In this document: one piece after another, positions 1-7,292 of the stretch
How positions within the stretch are numbered: position 1 is the stretch's first letter
How the letters are laid out: every line of letters begins with the position of its first letter
Assembly (NCBI GenBank): GCA_019420505.1
Contig: JAHZHC010000025.1
Coordinates: 1-11,974 of the forward strand
Length of the DNA stretch: 11,974 bases
Direction: 5' to 3'
DNA from: Ruminococcus sp.
Lineage (GTDB): Bacteria; Bacillota; Clostridia; Oscillospirales; Ruminococcaceae
Notes under the pieces: model-generated
What the model was told of the DNA's origin: nothing
What the model saw: only the letters and a program-made list of their open reading frames with translations
Database searches by the model: none
Position numbers and translations under genes: made by a program

Positions 1-233
1 GAAATATTACTGAAAAATTGTATTACAACTGTAAAATTTAACTGACAGGATTTACGGTAAAAAGGACAGACATTTTTGGAGCAACTCAGCATTCCAATTC
101 TTTAAAAACTCACTATAGCGGGGTCAGAATTATTCTCTTCATCAAATAAATATCGTAACAAGCGCTGTCTGCGCTAAGACCCCTGATAGACATAATTCAT
201 CGTAAATGTGCAGATTTGAATTTTATAAAAAAA
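1..233. other. Spacer without a supported gene
   Basis: I find no convincing coding region here on either strand. What can be seen is a set of inverted repeats: GGGGTC at 120-125 matches GACCCC at 178-183, and a 5-bp hairpin with 5-base loop, AGCGC/GCGCT (161-165 with 171-175), lies inside that pair. The rest is AT-rich without an obvious promoter. The segment may belong to a gene or element whose main part lies to the left of the window. Confidence 0.5.
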
Positions 234-257
234 TACCGCAGAGAAATCCCTGCGGTA
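221..257 (-). terminator. Rho-independent terminator of the prfB-DUF308 unit
   Basis: A perfect 8-bp stem, TACCGCAG (234-241) with CTGCGGTA (250-257), encloses an 8-base loop. Read on the minus strand the hairpin is followed by a run of seven T and then ATAAAA (233 down to 221), the layout of an intrinsic terminator. It lies 11 bases beyond the stop of the DUF308 gene and would end the two-gene transcript. Confidence 0.88.
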
Positions 258-268
258 GTAAAGTTGCT

Positions 269-841
269 TTATTTAATATCTATAAATTTATCTTCTTCAA
301 TTTGCTTTTTTATCTTTGTAAAATATCTCTTTGTGACTCCTCCGTTGTATATATTAAGTGCACCTGAAACTATAAGCGAAATTCCAAAAAGCTGAAATGG
401 AATTCCCGATGCGGAAAATGGATTTACAATTATAAGAATACCCAGAACAATAGTGATAATTGCAATGACAAACGACGGAATCCATTTTCCGGAGTCTTTA
501 CTGTTTCTCATAGCCGAAGCTCCTCTCAGGCTTGAAATTCCGTCAGCTAATAGATAAAGTCCGAAGATTACTGCAATTACTTTGAAAATGAAATCAGGAC
601 GTGCGATAATGAAAATCCCTGCGGCGCATAGAATGACCGCTTTGAAAAGTTCGCCGTAAATCTGTTCTCCTCTGAAATAGGCAATTAGATTTAAAACACC
701 AAATGCCAAAGCGATTCCGCCGATAATATAGCTGAGAGTGGTTTGAAAAATTTCAGGTCTTGCTAAAAGCATTATTCCGACAGCAATTTCTATTATTGCC
801 ATTAGTATAAAGCTGTTTAAAATCTTTTTCAATGTTTCCAT
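269..841 (-). CDS. DUF308 (HdeD-like) integral membrane protein
   Basis: A 190-residue, very hydrophobic protein with about six membrane segments, grouped in pairs with short polar links. It resembles the DUF308 / HdeD-type family of small bacterial membrane proteins. HdeD is linked to acid resistance in Escherichia coli, but most DUF308 proteins have no known biochemical role, so none is assigned. The short N-terminus before the first segment (METLKKILNS) and a charged C-terminus rich in K, E and D fit an inner-membrane protein with cytoplasmic ends (inference). The ATG at 841 is supported by AGGAGG at 849-854, seven bases upstream. Only 36 bases separate it from prfB with no terminator between, so the two are probably co-transcribed. 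A functional link to RF2 is not implied. The family call is fairly sure; the role is unknown. Confidence 0.82.
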   Translation of the reverse strand: METLKKILNSFILMAIIEIAVGIMLLARPEIFQTTLSYIIGGIALAFGVLNLIAYFRGEQIYGELFKAVILCAAGIFIIARPDFIFKVIAVIFGLYLLADGISSLRGASAMRNSKDSGKWIPSFVIAIITIVLGILIIVNPFSASGIPFQLFGISLIVSGALNIYNGGVTKRYFTKIKKQIEEDKFIDIK

Positions 842-877
842 GTTAATTCCTCCTATATTTTTAGATCAGATTAAATA

Positions 878-2011
878 TCAGTCTTTTCGGTCTTCGTCTT
901 TAAGATTCCCCAGAGAAAGCGATTTCAGATATGAATTGATAAAACCGTCCAGATCACCGTCCATTACTCCGTTAACATTTGAAGTTTCAAATCCTGTTCT
1001 GTGATCCTTGACTAATGTATAAGGCATAAAAACATATGAACGGATCTGTGCTCCCCAGGCGATTTCTTTCTGAACTCCTTTTATATCCTCAATTCGTTCA
1101 AGGTTTTCACGTTCTTTTATTTCAATCAGCTTCGCCTTAAGCATTTTCATGGCATATTCTCTGTTTTGAAATTGAGAACGCTGGGTCTGACAGGCACATA
1201 CAATACCGGTGGGCTTATGAATAAGTCTTACAGCGGAGGAGGTTTTATTAATGTGCTGACCGCCCGCACCGCTTGAACGGTATACCTGCATTTCAATATC
1301 TTCCGGCCGAATATCAACTTCAATTGAGTCGTCTATTTCAGGCATTACATCAATGGCTGCAAAGGATGTATGGCGGCTTCCTGAGCTGTCAAAAGGCGAT
1401 ATTCTTACAAGACGGTGAATTCCTGATTCACTTTTCAGATAACCATAAGCATTTTCACCTTCAACTATAATTGAAGCACTTTTCATTCCTGCGTCATTGC
1501 CGTCAAGATAATCAAGTGTTTTCACTTTGAATCCATGGTTTTCACCCCATCGGTTGTACATTCTGAAAAGCATATCCGCCCAATCTTGTGCTTCCGTTCC
1601 ACCTGCACCTGCATGGAAATTAAGAATGGCGTTGCATTTATCATATTCTCCTGTGAGAAGGGAAGCGAGAGTCAGCTCTTCTATTGCATTTCCGAGAGAA
1701 GAAAGTTCACTCTCAATTTCCTCAATCATGGAATCGTCCTGTTCTTCATCTGCCATTTCAATCATGACTTCAATATCATCTGCGGAGGACTGAAGTTTAT
1801 TATACTTTTCGATATTGCCTTCAAGTGTTCTTGTTTCCTGCAAAACCTTCTGAGAGTTATCAAGATCATCCCAGAATCCAGGTTCCGCTGCTTTTTCCTG
1901 AAGTTCAAGAATTCTTTCCTTACTGTTTTCAATATCAAAGACCTCATAAAGCTCCTTTATTTTTGGGATATATCCCTCAAGCTGGGATTTCAGATTTTCT
2001 AAGAATACCAT
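878..2011 (-). CDS. prfB: Peptide chain release factor 2 (RF2), without programmed frameshift
   Basis: RF2 recognises UAA and UGA stop codons in the ribosomal A site and triggers hydrolysis of peptidyl-tRNA. The 377-residue product is of normal family length. The SPF tripeptide that reads the stop codon is at residues 205-207, and the catalytic GGQ, in GAGGQ, is at 248-252. The N-terminal part is helical and acidic, as usual for domain 1. The ATG at 2011 has GGAGG at 2018-2022, six bases upstream. Most bacterial prfB genes carry an in-frame UGA near codon 26 that needs a +1 shift. Here the reading frame runs straight through, although CTTTGAT remains at codons 25-26 (1934-1940 on the plus strand). 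RF2 level is therefore not controlled by frameshifting in this strain unless the sequence has an indel error. The DUF308 gene follows closely in the same direction. Confidence 0.97.
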   Translation of the reverse strand: MVFLENLKSQLEGYIPKIKELYEVFDIENSKERILELQEKAAEPGFWDDLDNSQKVLQETRTLEGNIEKYNKLQSSADDIEVMIEMADEEQDDSMIEEIESELSSLGNAIEELTLASLLTGEYDKCNAILNFHAGAGGTEAQDWADMLFRMYNRWGENHGFKVKTLDYLDGNDAGMKSASIIVEGENAYGYLKSESGIHRLVRISPFDSSGSRHTSFAAIDVMPEIDDSIEVDIRPEDIEMQVYRSSGAGGQHINKTSSAVRLIHKPTGIVCACQTQRSQFQNREYAMKMLKAKLIEIKERENLERIEDIKGVQKEIAWGAQIRSYVFMPYTLVKDHRTGFETSNVNGVMDGDLDGFINSYLKSLSLGNLKDEDRKD

Positions 2012-2197
2012 AGCTTTCCTCCGTATATAATCTATAATTAATGTCTTCGCTTGCTTTAAAGGCGAAACAATTTAATAATTCTGTTGAGATGAGATTCAGA
2101 ATCCTTTGGCATTTTCTGTCTTAAACTTAAATAATCTAATGATTTATATGCGATTAACCAAAAGACATTCCTTCCTATTGAATTATGCTTTCAATAT

Positions 2198-2226
2198 ATT
2201 ATAATGCTTTTTTTGTGAAAAGTAAA
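2198..2226 (-). promoter_or_regulatory. Candidate prfB promoter
   Basis: On the minus strand a perfect -10 box TATAAT (plus 2198-2203) has a moderate -35 box TTTACT (plus 2221-2226) at 17-base spacing. Transcription would start near 2190, leaving a long leader before prfB. The -35 matches consensus at only four of six positions, and in such AT-rich DNA a chance -10 is possible. Confidence 0.38.
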
Positions 2227-2246
2227 GGAAAATTAGAAAAAACTGA

Positions 2247-2274
2247 TTGATTTTTTGAAATAGTATGGTATAAT
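2247..2274 (+). promoter_or_regulatory. Promoter of the RING/zinc-ribbon membrane protein gene
   Basis: TTGATT (2247-2252) and TATAAT (2269-2274) are separated by 16 bases. The -10 is preceded by TGG, giving an extended TGnTATAAT element. The start would fall near 2281, about 115 bases ahead of the ATG at 2396. Confidence 0.6.
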
Positions 2275-2395
2275 ATATTCTAAATCATAGAAATATAATT
2301 TTAAAGCATAAAATATTCTGTGAAAAACATGAAATTATATAAACAGAATTTTTAATTTTATATAAATTCATTATTGGTAAGGAAAGGATAAATAT

Positions 2396-3397
2396 ATGTC
2401 TAATTATAACGGCGTAAAATGTATTTCATGCGGTGAGATTTTCGGTGACAGCGATGATGTTGTGGTATGTCCGGAATGCGGCACACCATATCATCGTGAA
2501 TGCTATTTGAAAGAAGGTCAGTGCATTAATACTTCTCTTCATGAAAGCGGAGAAAGCTGGAAGCCGGAATATGAAAACCGAAGCAGTGATGATTCTGTAT
2601 CATCAGAACCGATAAGATGTATTCGTTGCGGTGCTGAGAATCCTCCTGAAGGTATTTTCTGCAATAAATGCGGTATGCCTCTTTCGGGTAACGGTGAATC
2701 TGCTCGTCCGTTTAATTCTTCAAATACCAATGGAAATCCAAATATGAACGGATTTTACGGTAATCGTCAGAGAGGCTTTAATGGTCAGTCTCAAGGCGGC
2801 TTTCCATTCGGCGGTCAGATGGTATTTGACAAAAATTCCGATATTGACGGAGTTAAGCTGGAGGATTATGCACAATATGCAGGCAAGAACTCTTTAGGCA
2901 TTCTTTCTAATTTTATCAGATTCGGAAATTTCGGAGGAAAGATAGCGATTAATATTGGCGCACTTATTTTTCCCGAATTTTATTTCTTCTACAGAAAAAT
3001 GTATAAGCACGGAATTTTATTCATGCTGTTAATTTTTCTTTTAAGCCTTCCCGAAATGTTTGTTCTGGCACAAACAGGAGTTATGAATACTTCTTTTCTT
3101 AATACAGATATAAATTTAGACAGCAACAGCTTCAATATGATCTACAGTCTGTGTTCATATCTAATGATAGGAGTCAGATTTCTTTGCGGTTTTTACGGAA
3201 CATACTGGTATTATAGGAATGCAAAGAAGGATATTTTGAGAATAAGAAATCAAAGTCAAGCAGATGACGAAGAAACGATAAAAAGAAAAATATCAGCAAA
3301 GGGCGGCACATCCTGGCCGTCGGTGATTATTGCCGGAACAGGGTATTGTGTGCTCGCTTTGGTTCTGTGTTATTTAATTAATTTTTTATTAGCGTAA
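2396..3397 (+). CDS. Prokaryotic-RING / zinc-ribbon membrane protein (DUF2628-like)
   Basis: A 333-residue protein of unknown function with three recognisable parts. Residues 9-43 form a RING-like treble-clef zinc site (C9, C12, C25, C28, H33, C36, C43), similar to the Prok-RING_1 family. Residues 75-92 form a second zinc ribbon (C75, C78, C89, C92). A G/N/Q/F-rich linker follows (about 97-142). The C-terminal half carries membrane segments near 183-226, 248-270 and 307-332; the stretch with FYRKMYKHG at 198-206 resembles DUF2628 proteins. The zinc modules are probably cytoplasmic and the C-terminal part anchors them (inference). Bacterial RING-like domains are not known in general to be ubiquitin ligases, so no activity is assigned. 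The ATG is preceded by AAGGAAAGG (from 2379), about seven bases upstream. It has its own promoter. No clear terminator follows, so some read-through into rpsF is possible. Confidence 0.72.
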   Translation: MSNYNGVKCISCGEIFGDSDDVVVCPECGTPYHRECYLKEGQCINTSLHESGESWKPEYENRSSDDSVSSEPIRCIRCGAENPPEGIFCNKCGMPLSGNGESARPFNSSNTNGNPNMNGFYGNRQRGFNGQSQGGFPFGGQMVFDKNSDIDGVKLEDYAQYAGKNSLGILSNFIRFGNFGGKIAINIGALIFPEFYFFYRKMYKHGILFMLLIFLLSLPEMFVLAQTGVMNTSFLNTDINLDSNSFNMIYSLCSYLMIGVRFLCGFYGTYWYYRNAKKDILRIRNQSQADDEETIKRKISAKGGTSWPSVIIAGTGYCVLALVLCYLINFLLA

Positions 3398-3437
3398 ACT
3401 TTACAAAATAGAAATAACTTTCGAACCGTATAATGTG

Positions 3438-3466
3438 TTGACATAGTATGTAATTTGTGTTATAAT
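3438..3466 (+). promoter_or_regulatory. Consensus promoter of rpsF-ssb-rpsR
   Basis: TTGACA (3438-3443) and TATAAT (3461-3466) are both perfect, separated by the optimal 17 bases, and TG at 3458-3459 adds an extended -10 element. Such strength suits a ribosomal protein operon. Transcription would start near 3473. Confidence 0.93.
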
Positions 3467-3481
3467 AACTAAGTTATCCTT

Positions 3482-3506
3482 GCTTGTGTGAAAAATACAT
3501 ACAGGC
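3482..3506 (+). promoter_or_regulatory. Leader hairpin ahead of rpsF
   Basis: GCTTGTGTG (3482-3490) pairs with CATACAGGC (3498-3506) over nine base pairs, two of them G-U, around a seven-base loop (AAAAATA). It starts about ten bases after the predicted transcription start and ends ten bases before the ribosome binding site. Leaders of rpsF operons in many bacteria bind the S6:S18 complex, but the CCG-bulge feature of that motif is not evident here. A regulatory role is therefore only inferred. Confidence 0.45.
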
Positions 3507-3531
3507 GAAATCCAGAAGGAGGTGCAGAGAA

Positions 3532-3822
3532 ATGGCAAAAATCAATGAAACTTATGAAGCTATGGTAATCTTCAGCTGCAAGGCAGGAGAAGAGGCTGTT
3601 CAGGCTCTTACTGCTAAGTTCAACGAGATGATCGAAGCTAACGCATCAGACGTTGAAATGAACGACTGGGGCAAGCGTAAATTGGCTTATGCTATTAATT
3701 ATGAAACAGAAGGCAATTATGTATTGTGGAACTTTACATCCGCTACAGATTTTCCTGCTGAGCTTGAGCGTGTTCTCAAGATTACAGACGGAGTTCTTCG
3801 TTTCTTAATTACAGTTAAGTAA
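3532..3822 (+). CDS. rpsF: 30S ribosomal protein S6 (bS6)
   Basis: bS6 binds the central domain of 16S rRNA together with bS18 in the platform of the small subunit. The 96-residue product has the typical compact length and family features: ETYEAMVIF as the first strand, a central NDWGKRKLAY segment and a closing GVLRFLITVK. The start at 3532 is chosen because AAGGAGGT (3516-3523) lies eight bases upstream. The frame is open back to 3484, but that extension would translate the ribosome binding site and leader hairpin, so it is rejected. It is the first gene of an operon with ssb and rpsR, a conserved bacterial order that pairs S6 with its partner S18. A very strong promoter precedes it. Confidence 0.97.
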   Translation: MAKINETYEAMVIFSCKAGEEAVQALTAKFNEMIEANASDVEMNDWGKRKLAYAINYETEGNYVLWNFTSATDFPAELERVLKITDGVLRFLITVK

Positions 3823-3847
3823 GACAGTTTAAAGAGAGGGAAAAGTT

Positions 3848-4333
3848 ATGCTGAATAAGGTTATTTTAATGGGCAGAATCACTCAGGATCTTGAAGTAAA
3901 GCAGACACCGAGCGGAGTTTCGGTTCTTTCGTTTACTGTTGCTGTACAGAGAAGCTTTGCAAGACAGGGTGAGGAAAGACAGACTGATTTTATCAACTGT
4001 GTGGCATGGCGTCAGCAGGCTGAATTTATCGGCAGATATTTCCGCAAGGGCAGAATGATTGCAATTGAGGGGAATCTCAGAACGAGAACATATGACGACA
4101 AAAACGGTACGAAGCATTATGTTACCGAGGTTTATGTTGACAATGTATCCTTTACCGGTGAAAAGGCTGAGGGCGGTTATCAGCAGAATGATTATAATAA
4201 TGGTTATCAGAATAACAACTATAATCAGACAGCTCAGCAGAATAACTATAATAACGCACCGTCAAACAATGATTTGTCCATAGGAGATATGGCTGATTTT
4301 GAAGTGCTGAGTGATGACGGAGTACCATTCTAA
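3848..4333 (+). CDS. ssb: Single-stranded DNA-binding protein
   Basis: SSB coats single-stranded DNA in replication, repair and recombination and recruits partner proteins through its C-terminal tip. The 161-residue protein has an OB-fold at about 1-104 (MLNKVILMGRI at the start, then DFINCVAWR and IAIEGNLRTRTY). A disordered linker rich in N, Q, Y and G follows (about 109-141), and the acidic tip ends in DDGVPF. The tip differs slightly from the common DDDIPF, with G and V replacing D and I, but the terminal PF contacted by partners is kept. The ribosome binding site is moderate (GAGAGGG ending at 3840, seven bases before ATG). It sits between rpsF and rpsR with gaps of 25 and 34 bases and no terminator, so it is co-transcribed with both. 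Confidence 0.97.
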   Translation: MLNKVILMGRITQDLEVKQTPSGVSVLSFTVAVQRSFARQGEERQTDFINCVAWRQQAEFIGRYFRKGRMIAIEGNLRTRTYDDKNGTKHYVTEVYVDNVSFTGEKAEGGYQQNDYNNGYQNNNYNQTAQQNNYNNAPSNNDLSIGDMADFEVLSDDGVPF

Positions 4334-4367
4334 TTGATCATTATGTTGAGTAAGGAGGATTAATCTC

Positions 4368-4610
4368 ATGGAAAGAGAGAGAAATAGCAGACCGGGCAAA
4401 AGAGGCCGTAAAAAGGTTTGTATGTTCTGTGTAGACAGAGCTGAGAAAATCGATTATAAAGATATCGCTAAGCTTAGAAAGTGCATGACAGAAAGATCTA
4501 AGATCCTTCCACGTCGTGTAACAGGTACATGTGCATATCATCAGAGAGAACTGACAACAGCTATTAAAAGAGCACGTCACGTTGCTTTGATTCCATATGT
4601 TTCAGACTAA
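4368..4610 (+). CDS. rpsR: 30S ribosomal protein S18 (bS18), zinc-binding form
   Basis: bS18 forms a heterodimer with bS6 on 16S rRNA. The 80-residue product shows the family core: CMFC near the N-terminus, IDYKD (28-32), KILPRR (45-50), TGTCAYHQR (52-60) and AIKRARHVALIPY. Cysteines C18 and C21 with C55 and H58 (and C39 nearby) indicate the C-plus, zinc-ribbon version of S18, as opposed to cysteine-free paralogues made under zinc limitation. The ATG has AAGGAGG at 4352-4358, nine bases upstream. It is the last gene of the rpsF-ssb-rpsR operon and is followed 15 bases later by a strong terminator. Confidence 0.97.
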   Translation: MERERNSRPGKRGRKKVCMFCVDRAEKIDYKDIAKLRKCMTERSKILPRRVTGTCAYHQRELTTAIKRARHVALIPYVSD

Positions 4611-4625
4611 TTTTAAATAAAATGC

Positions 4626-4660
4626 AGAGATATCCTTAATCGGATATCTCTTTATTTTTA
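4626..4660 (+). terminator. Terminator of rpsF-ssb-rpsR
   Basis: A perfect ten-base-pair stem, AGAGATATCC (4626-4635) with GGATATCTCT (4642-4651), encloses a six-base loop and is followed directly by TTATTTTTA. This is a textbook intrinsic terminator just after rpsR. Confidence 0.95.
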
Positions 4661-4697
4661 ACCTTTTTTATTCAACTTTAAAGCCATTAATTTGCGT

Positions 4698-4737
4698 TTG
4701 ACAAAGGGTTGCAATGTTAATTAAAATATGATATTAT
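4698..4737 (+). promoter_or_regulatory. lon promoter region (two overlapping candidates)
   Basis: A perfect -35 TTGACA (4698-4703) has TAAAAT (4722-4727) as -10 at 18-base spacing. A second candidate, TTGCAA (4709-4714) with TATTAT (4732-4737) at 17 bases, overlaps it. Either gives a leader of roughly 85-95 bases. No CIRCE inverted repeat and no tandem CtsR heptads are visible, so heat control by HrcA or CtsR is not supported. Confidence 0.6.
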
Positions 4738-4828
4738 AAATAAACAACAGTGTTTGACGATAAAGAAATATAGATATAAGAATTCAGAGAGGAGATTTGG
4801 CTTCTGTATCCGGAGGCTTTATTTAGAA

Positions 4829-7261
4829 ATGAAAGATAAGATTATTGTAAAAGAAAATAAAAATATGATAATGCCCTGTGTTCCCACAAGAGATCTTGTT
4901 GTTTTCCCGGGAATGGTTGTCCATTTTGATGTGGGCAGAGAAATGTCTATAAAGGGCATCAAAGCGGCGCTTAACGGCGATGGATATGTTTTTCTTGCAG
5001 CACAGAAGGATATTAATGTTGAAAAGCCTGTGAAGCAGGATATGTTTAAAATAGGTACTGTGGCTAAAGTTCAGCAGATTATTAAAAGTCCTAACGGCAT
5101 TTACAGATGTCTTGTTGAAGGAGTTTATAAGGGCAGGCTTGTGGATTTTTATATTCACAGCGATTGTTACGAGGCTGAAATCAAGAAATCTGCTAATTAT
5201 TCCAGAGAAAAGCTTGAGGAAAATGAAATAATTGCTATTTGCCGTGAGATTAAGGAAATCTTTGGCGAATATGCAAGAATAGTACCGAGAATGCCCAATG
5301 AGATTTATAATCAGATCGTTTCGGCAAACGATCCTAAGGTTTTGTTTGAAGCTATTGCATTTAATATAACCTTGCCTTTTGAAGACAAGCAATCGCTGCT
5401 TGAGGCGGCATCTGCCGGAGAAAAGCTGGCTGTTTTGCTTTCAATTCTTTCAAGAGAGATTGATGTTATTACACTTGAGCAGCAGATACATGAACAGGTT
5501 CGCTCTGCAATTGAGGACAATCAGAGAGAGTTCTATTTAAGAGAACAAATTAAAGCGCTTCAGCGTGAACTTGGTTCTGCGTCCGGAGATGATGGTTCTG
5601 ATGAAAATGAAATTCAGAATTATATGGACAAAATCAAGGCGACAGGTGCATGTGATGAGGTAAAGGACAAGCTGACGGCTGAGGTAAAACGGCTTTCAAG
5701 AATGTCTATGAACTCACAGGAGGCAGTTGTTATCAGAAATTATCTTGATACCTGTCTGGCTTTGCCATGGAATGTTTATACCAAAGACAGGACCGATATA
5801 AAAAAGGCAGAACATATTCTTAATAAAGATCATTACGGAATGAAGAGGGTAAAAGAAAGAATTATTGAAAACCTTGCGGTTCGCTGTCTTACACCTGAAA
5901 TAAAGGGACAGATATTATGTCTTTACGGACCTCCGGGAGTAGGTAAGACCTCTGTCGGAAAATCTATCGCAAAAGCTTTGAACCGTAAATATGTCAGAGT
6001 ATCTCTTGGCGGAGTGAAGGATGAAAGCGATATAAGAGGTCACAGGAAAACTTATGTTGGGGCTATGGAAGGCAGGATAATTAATGCAATCAAACAAGCA
6101 GGGGTAAAGAATCCTGTTATTCTGCTTGATGAAATTGACAAGATGAGCAATGATTTCAGAGGAGATCCTTCATCGGCAATGCTGGAAGTTCTTGATTCTG
6201 AACAGAATTCGTCGTTTCGTGATCATTACATAGAGCTTCCATTTGATTTAAGCGATGTTTTATTTGTGACAACAGCGAACAGTCTTGATACTATTCAGCC
6301 TCCGTTGTTGGATCGTATGGAAGTTATTGAACTTTCAAGCTATACACGTGAAGAAAAGTTTAATATAGCCAAACTGCATTTAATTCCTAAACAGCTTAAG
6401 AAAAACGGATTAAAAGCTTCTCAGATGAAGATAACGAACGATGGAATTTATGCGCTTATTGACGGATATACCCGTGAAGCCGGCGTGAGAAAGCTTGAGA
6501 GAGCAATCGGATCGCTTTGCAGAAAGGCTGCAAAGGAGATAGTTGAAAATGACGTTGCTAAAGTTGTATTCAAGGACAGCAATATAGAGCAATATCTGGG
6601 ACACAAAAAATATCTGCCTGATCTTGCGGCTAAAGAAGATCAGATAGGAGCTGTAAACGGTATGGCATGGACTTCGGTCGGAGGAGTTCTTATGCCGCTT
6701 GAAGTTCTTGTACTTGACGGAAAGGGTAAGATTGAACTTACCGGTTCTTTAGGAGATGTTATGAAGGAATCGGCAAAAATTGCAGTCAGCTATTGCCGCA
6801 GCATTGCCCGTATATATGAAATTGATCCTGACTTCTATGAGAAAAAAGACCTGCACATTCATGCTCCTGAAGGCGCTGTTCCAAAAGACGGTCCTTCAGC
6901 CGGGGTTACCATGGTGACGGCTATTGTATCAGCTTTAAGCGGTATTCCGGTTCGTGCTGATGTTGCAATGACGGGAGAGATTACTTTAAGCGGAAAAGTC
7001 CTTCCTATCGGAGGTCTTCGTGAAAAGACAATGGCGGCATATAAGGCAGGAATTAAAACTGTTATCGTACCAAAGGCTAACATTGGAGATATGGACGAAA
7101 TTGATGATACAGTTAAATTGAACCTGGAATTTGTATTTGCTGAGAAAATAAAGGACGTTCTTGATGCTGCACTGGTTTATCCATGCAATGAAAATGTTGT
7201 TAATATGGGTATGATATCAAAAAGAAATGAAACTAATACAAGAGCGAAGGCGTCTTTATGA
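4829..7261 (+). CDS. lon: ATP-dependent endopeptidase Lon (LonA type)
   Basis: Lon is a cytoplasmic hexameric AAA+ serine protease that unfolds and degrades damaged and regulatory proteins. The 810-residue product has the full LonA layout. The N-terminal substrate-binding domain starts at about 12 (CVPTRDLVVFPG). A coiled-coil linker spans about 215-300. In the AAA+ module, Walker A GPPGVGKT is at 367-374 and Walker B ILLDEID at 431-437. The C-terminal protease has Ser690 in KDGPSAG and Lys733 in GGLREKT; their 43-residue spacing equals that of E. coli S679/K722. Start choice: the ATG at 4829 has CGGAGG at 4811-4816, 12 bases away, which is somewhat long. The frame is open back to a TTG at 4754, but that would read through the ribosome binding site. 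ysxC follows 31 bases later, the same order as in Bacillus. Confidence 0.97.
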   Translation: MKDKIIVKENKNMIMPCVPTRDLVVFPGMVVHFDVGREMSIKGIKAALNGDGYVFLAAQKDINVEKPVKQDMFKIGTVAKVQQIIKSPNGIYRCLVEGVYKGRLVDFYIHSDCYEAEIKKSANYSREKLEENEIIAICREIKEIFGEYARIVPRMPNEIYNQIVSANDPKVLFEAIAFNITLPFEDKQSLLEAASAGEKLAVLLSILSREIDVITLEQQIHEQVRSAIEDNQREFYLREQIKALQRELGSASGDDGSDENEIQNYMDKIKATGACDEVKDKLTAEVKRLSRMSMNSQEAVVIRNYLDTCLALPWNVYTKDRTDIKKAEHILNKDHYGMKRVKERIIENLAVRCLTPEIKGQILCLYGPPGVGKTSVGKSIAKALNRKYVRVSLGGVKDESDIRGHRKTYVGAMEGRIINAIKQAGVKNPVILLDEIDKMSNDFRGDPSSAMLEVLDSEQNSSFRDHYIELPFDLSDVLFVTTANSLDTIQPPLLDRMEVIELSSYTREEKFNIAKLHLIPKQLKKNGLKASQMKITNDGIYALIDGYTREAGVRKLERAIGSLCRKAAKEIVENDVAKVVFKDSNIEQYLGHKKYLPDLAAKEDQIGAVNGMAWTSVGGVLMPLEVLVLDGKGKIELTGSLGDVMKESAKIAVSYCRSIARIYEIDPDFYEKKDLHIHAPEGAVPKDGPSAGVTMVTAIVSALSGIPVRADVAMTGEITLSGKVLPIGGLREKTMAAYKAGIKTVIVPKANIGDMDEIDDTVKLNLEFVFAEKIKDVLDAALVYPCNENVVNMGMISKRNETNTRAKASL

Positions 7262-7268
7262 CGCTTTT
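7247..7268 (+). other. Hairpin across the lon stop codon
   Basis: AAGGCGTC (7247-7254) pairs with GACGCTTT (7260-7267), including one G-U pair, around the loop TTTAT. Only four T follow the core stem before GCCC, so this is at best a leaky terminator or an mRNA processing or stability element between lon and ysxC. Confidence 0.35.
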
Positions 7269-7292
7269 GCCCTTTGATAAAGGATTGACAAA

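Larger units (their letters stand above)
2012..2395. other. Divergent intergenic region with two promoters
   Basis: This 384-base AT-rich stretch separates prfB (minus) from the RING-type gene (plus). It holds one candidate promoter for each side, facing away from each other with their -10 boxes about 65 bases apart. The minus-side leader would be roughly 180 bases. It contains a weak inverted repeat, TTCGC at 2046-2050 with GCGAA at 2062-2066. The plus-side leader would be about 115 bases and shows no obvious structure. I see no small gene in it. Confidence 0.6.

Noticed and set aside
113..193. 26-codon minus-strand ORF ending in LTPL
   Set aside because: It has no convincing ribosome binding site, no recognised family and overlaps the inverted repeats. 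A resemblance of ADSACYDIY to a transposase fragment is too weak to call.
3484..3531. N-terminal extension of S6 from the upstream open frame
   Set aside because: It would translate the strong ribosome binding site and leader hairpin, and S6 proteins start at the MAKINETYE position.
4697..4759. CtsR operator at lon from TTTGAC at 4697 and 4753
   Set aside because: CtsR sites are tandem heptads three bases apart; these half-sites are about 56 bases apart and the first has no partner next to it.
4797..4826. Short TTG-started ORF (MASVSGGFI) just before lon
   Set aside because: The nearest Shine-Dalgarno-like sequence is badly spaced and nothing else supports translation.
4754..4828. N-terminal extension of Lon from a TTG at 4754
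   Set aside because: It lies close behind the -10 boxes, has no ribosome binding site and adds 25 residues absent from the usual Lon start; CGGAGG supports the ATG at 4829.
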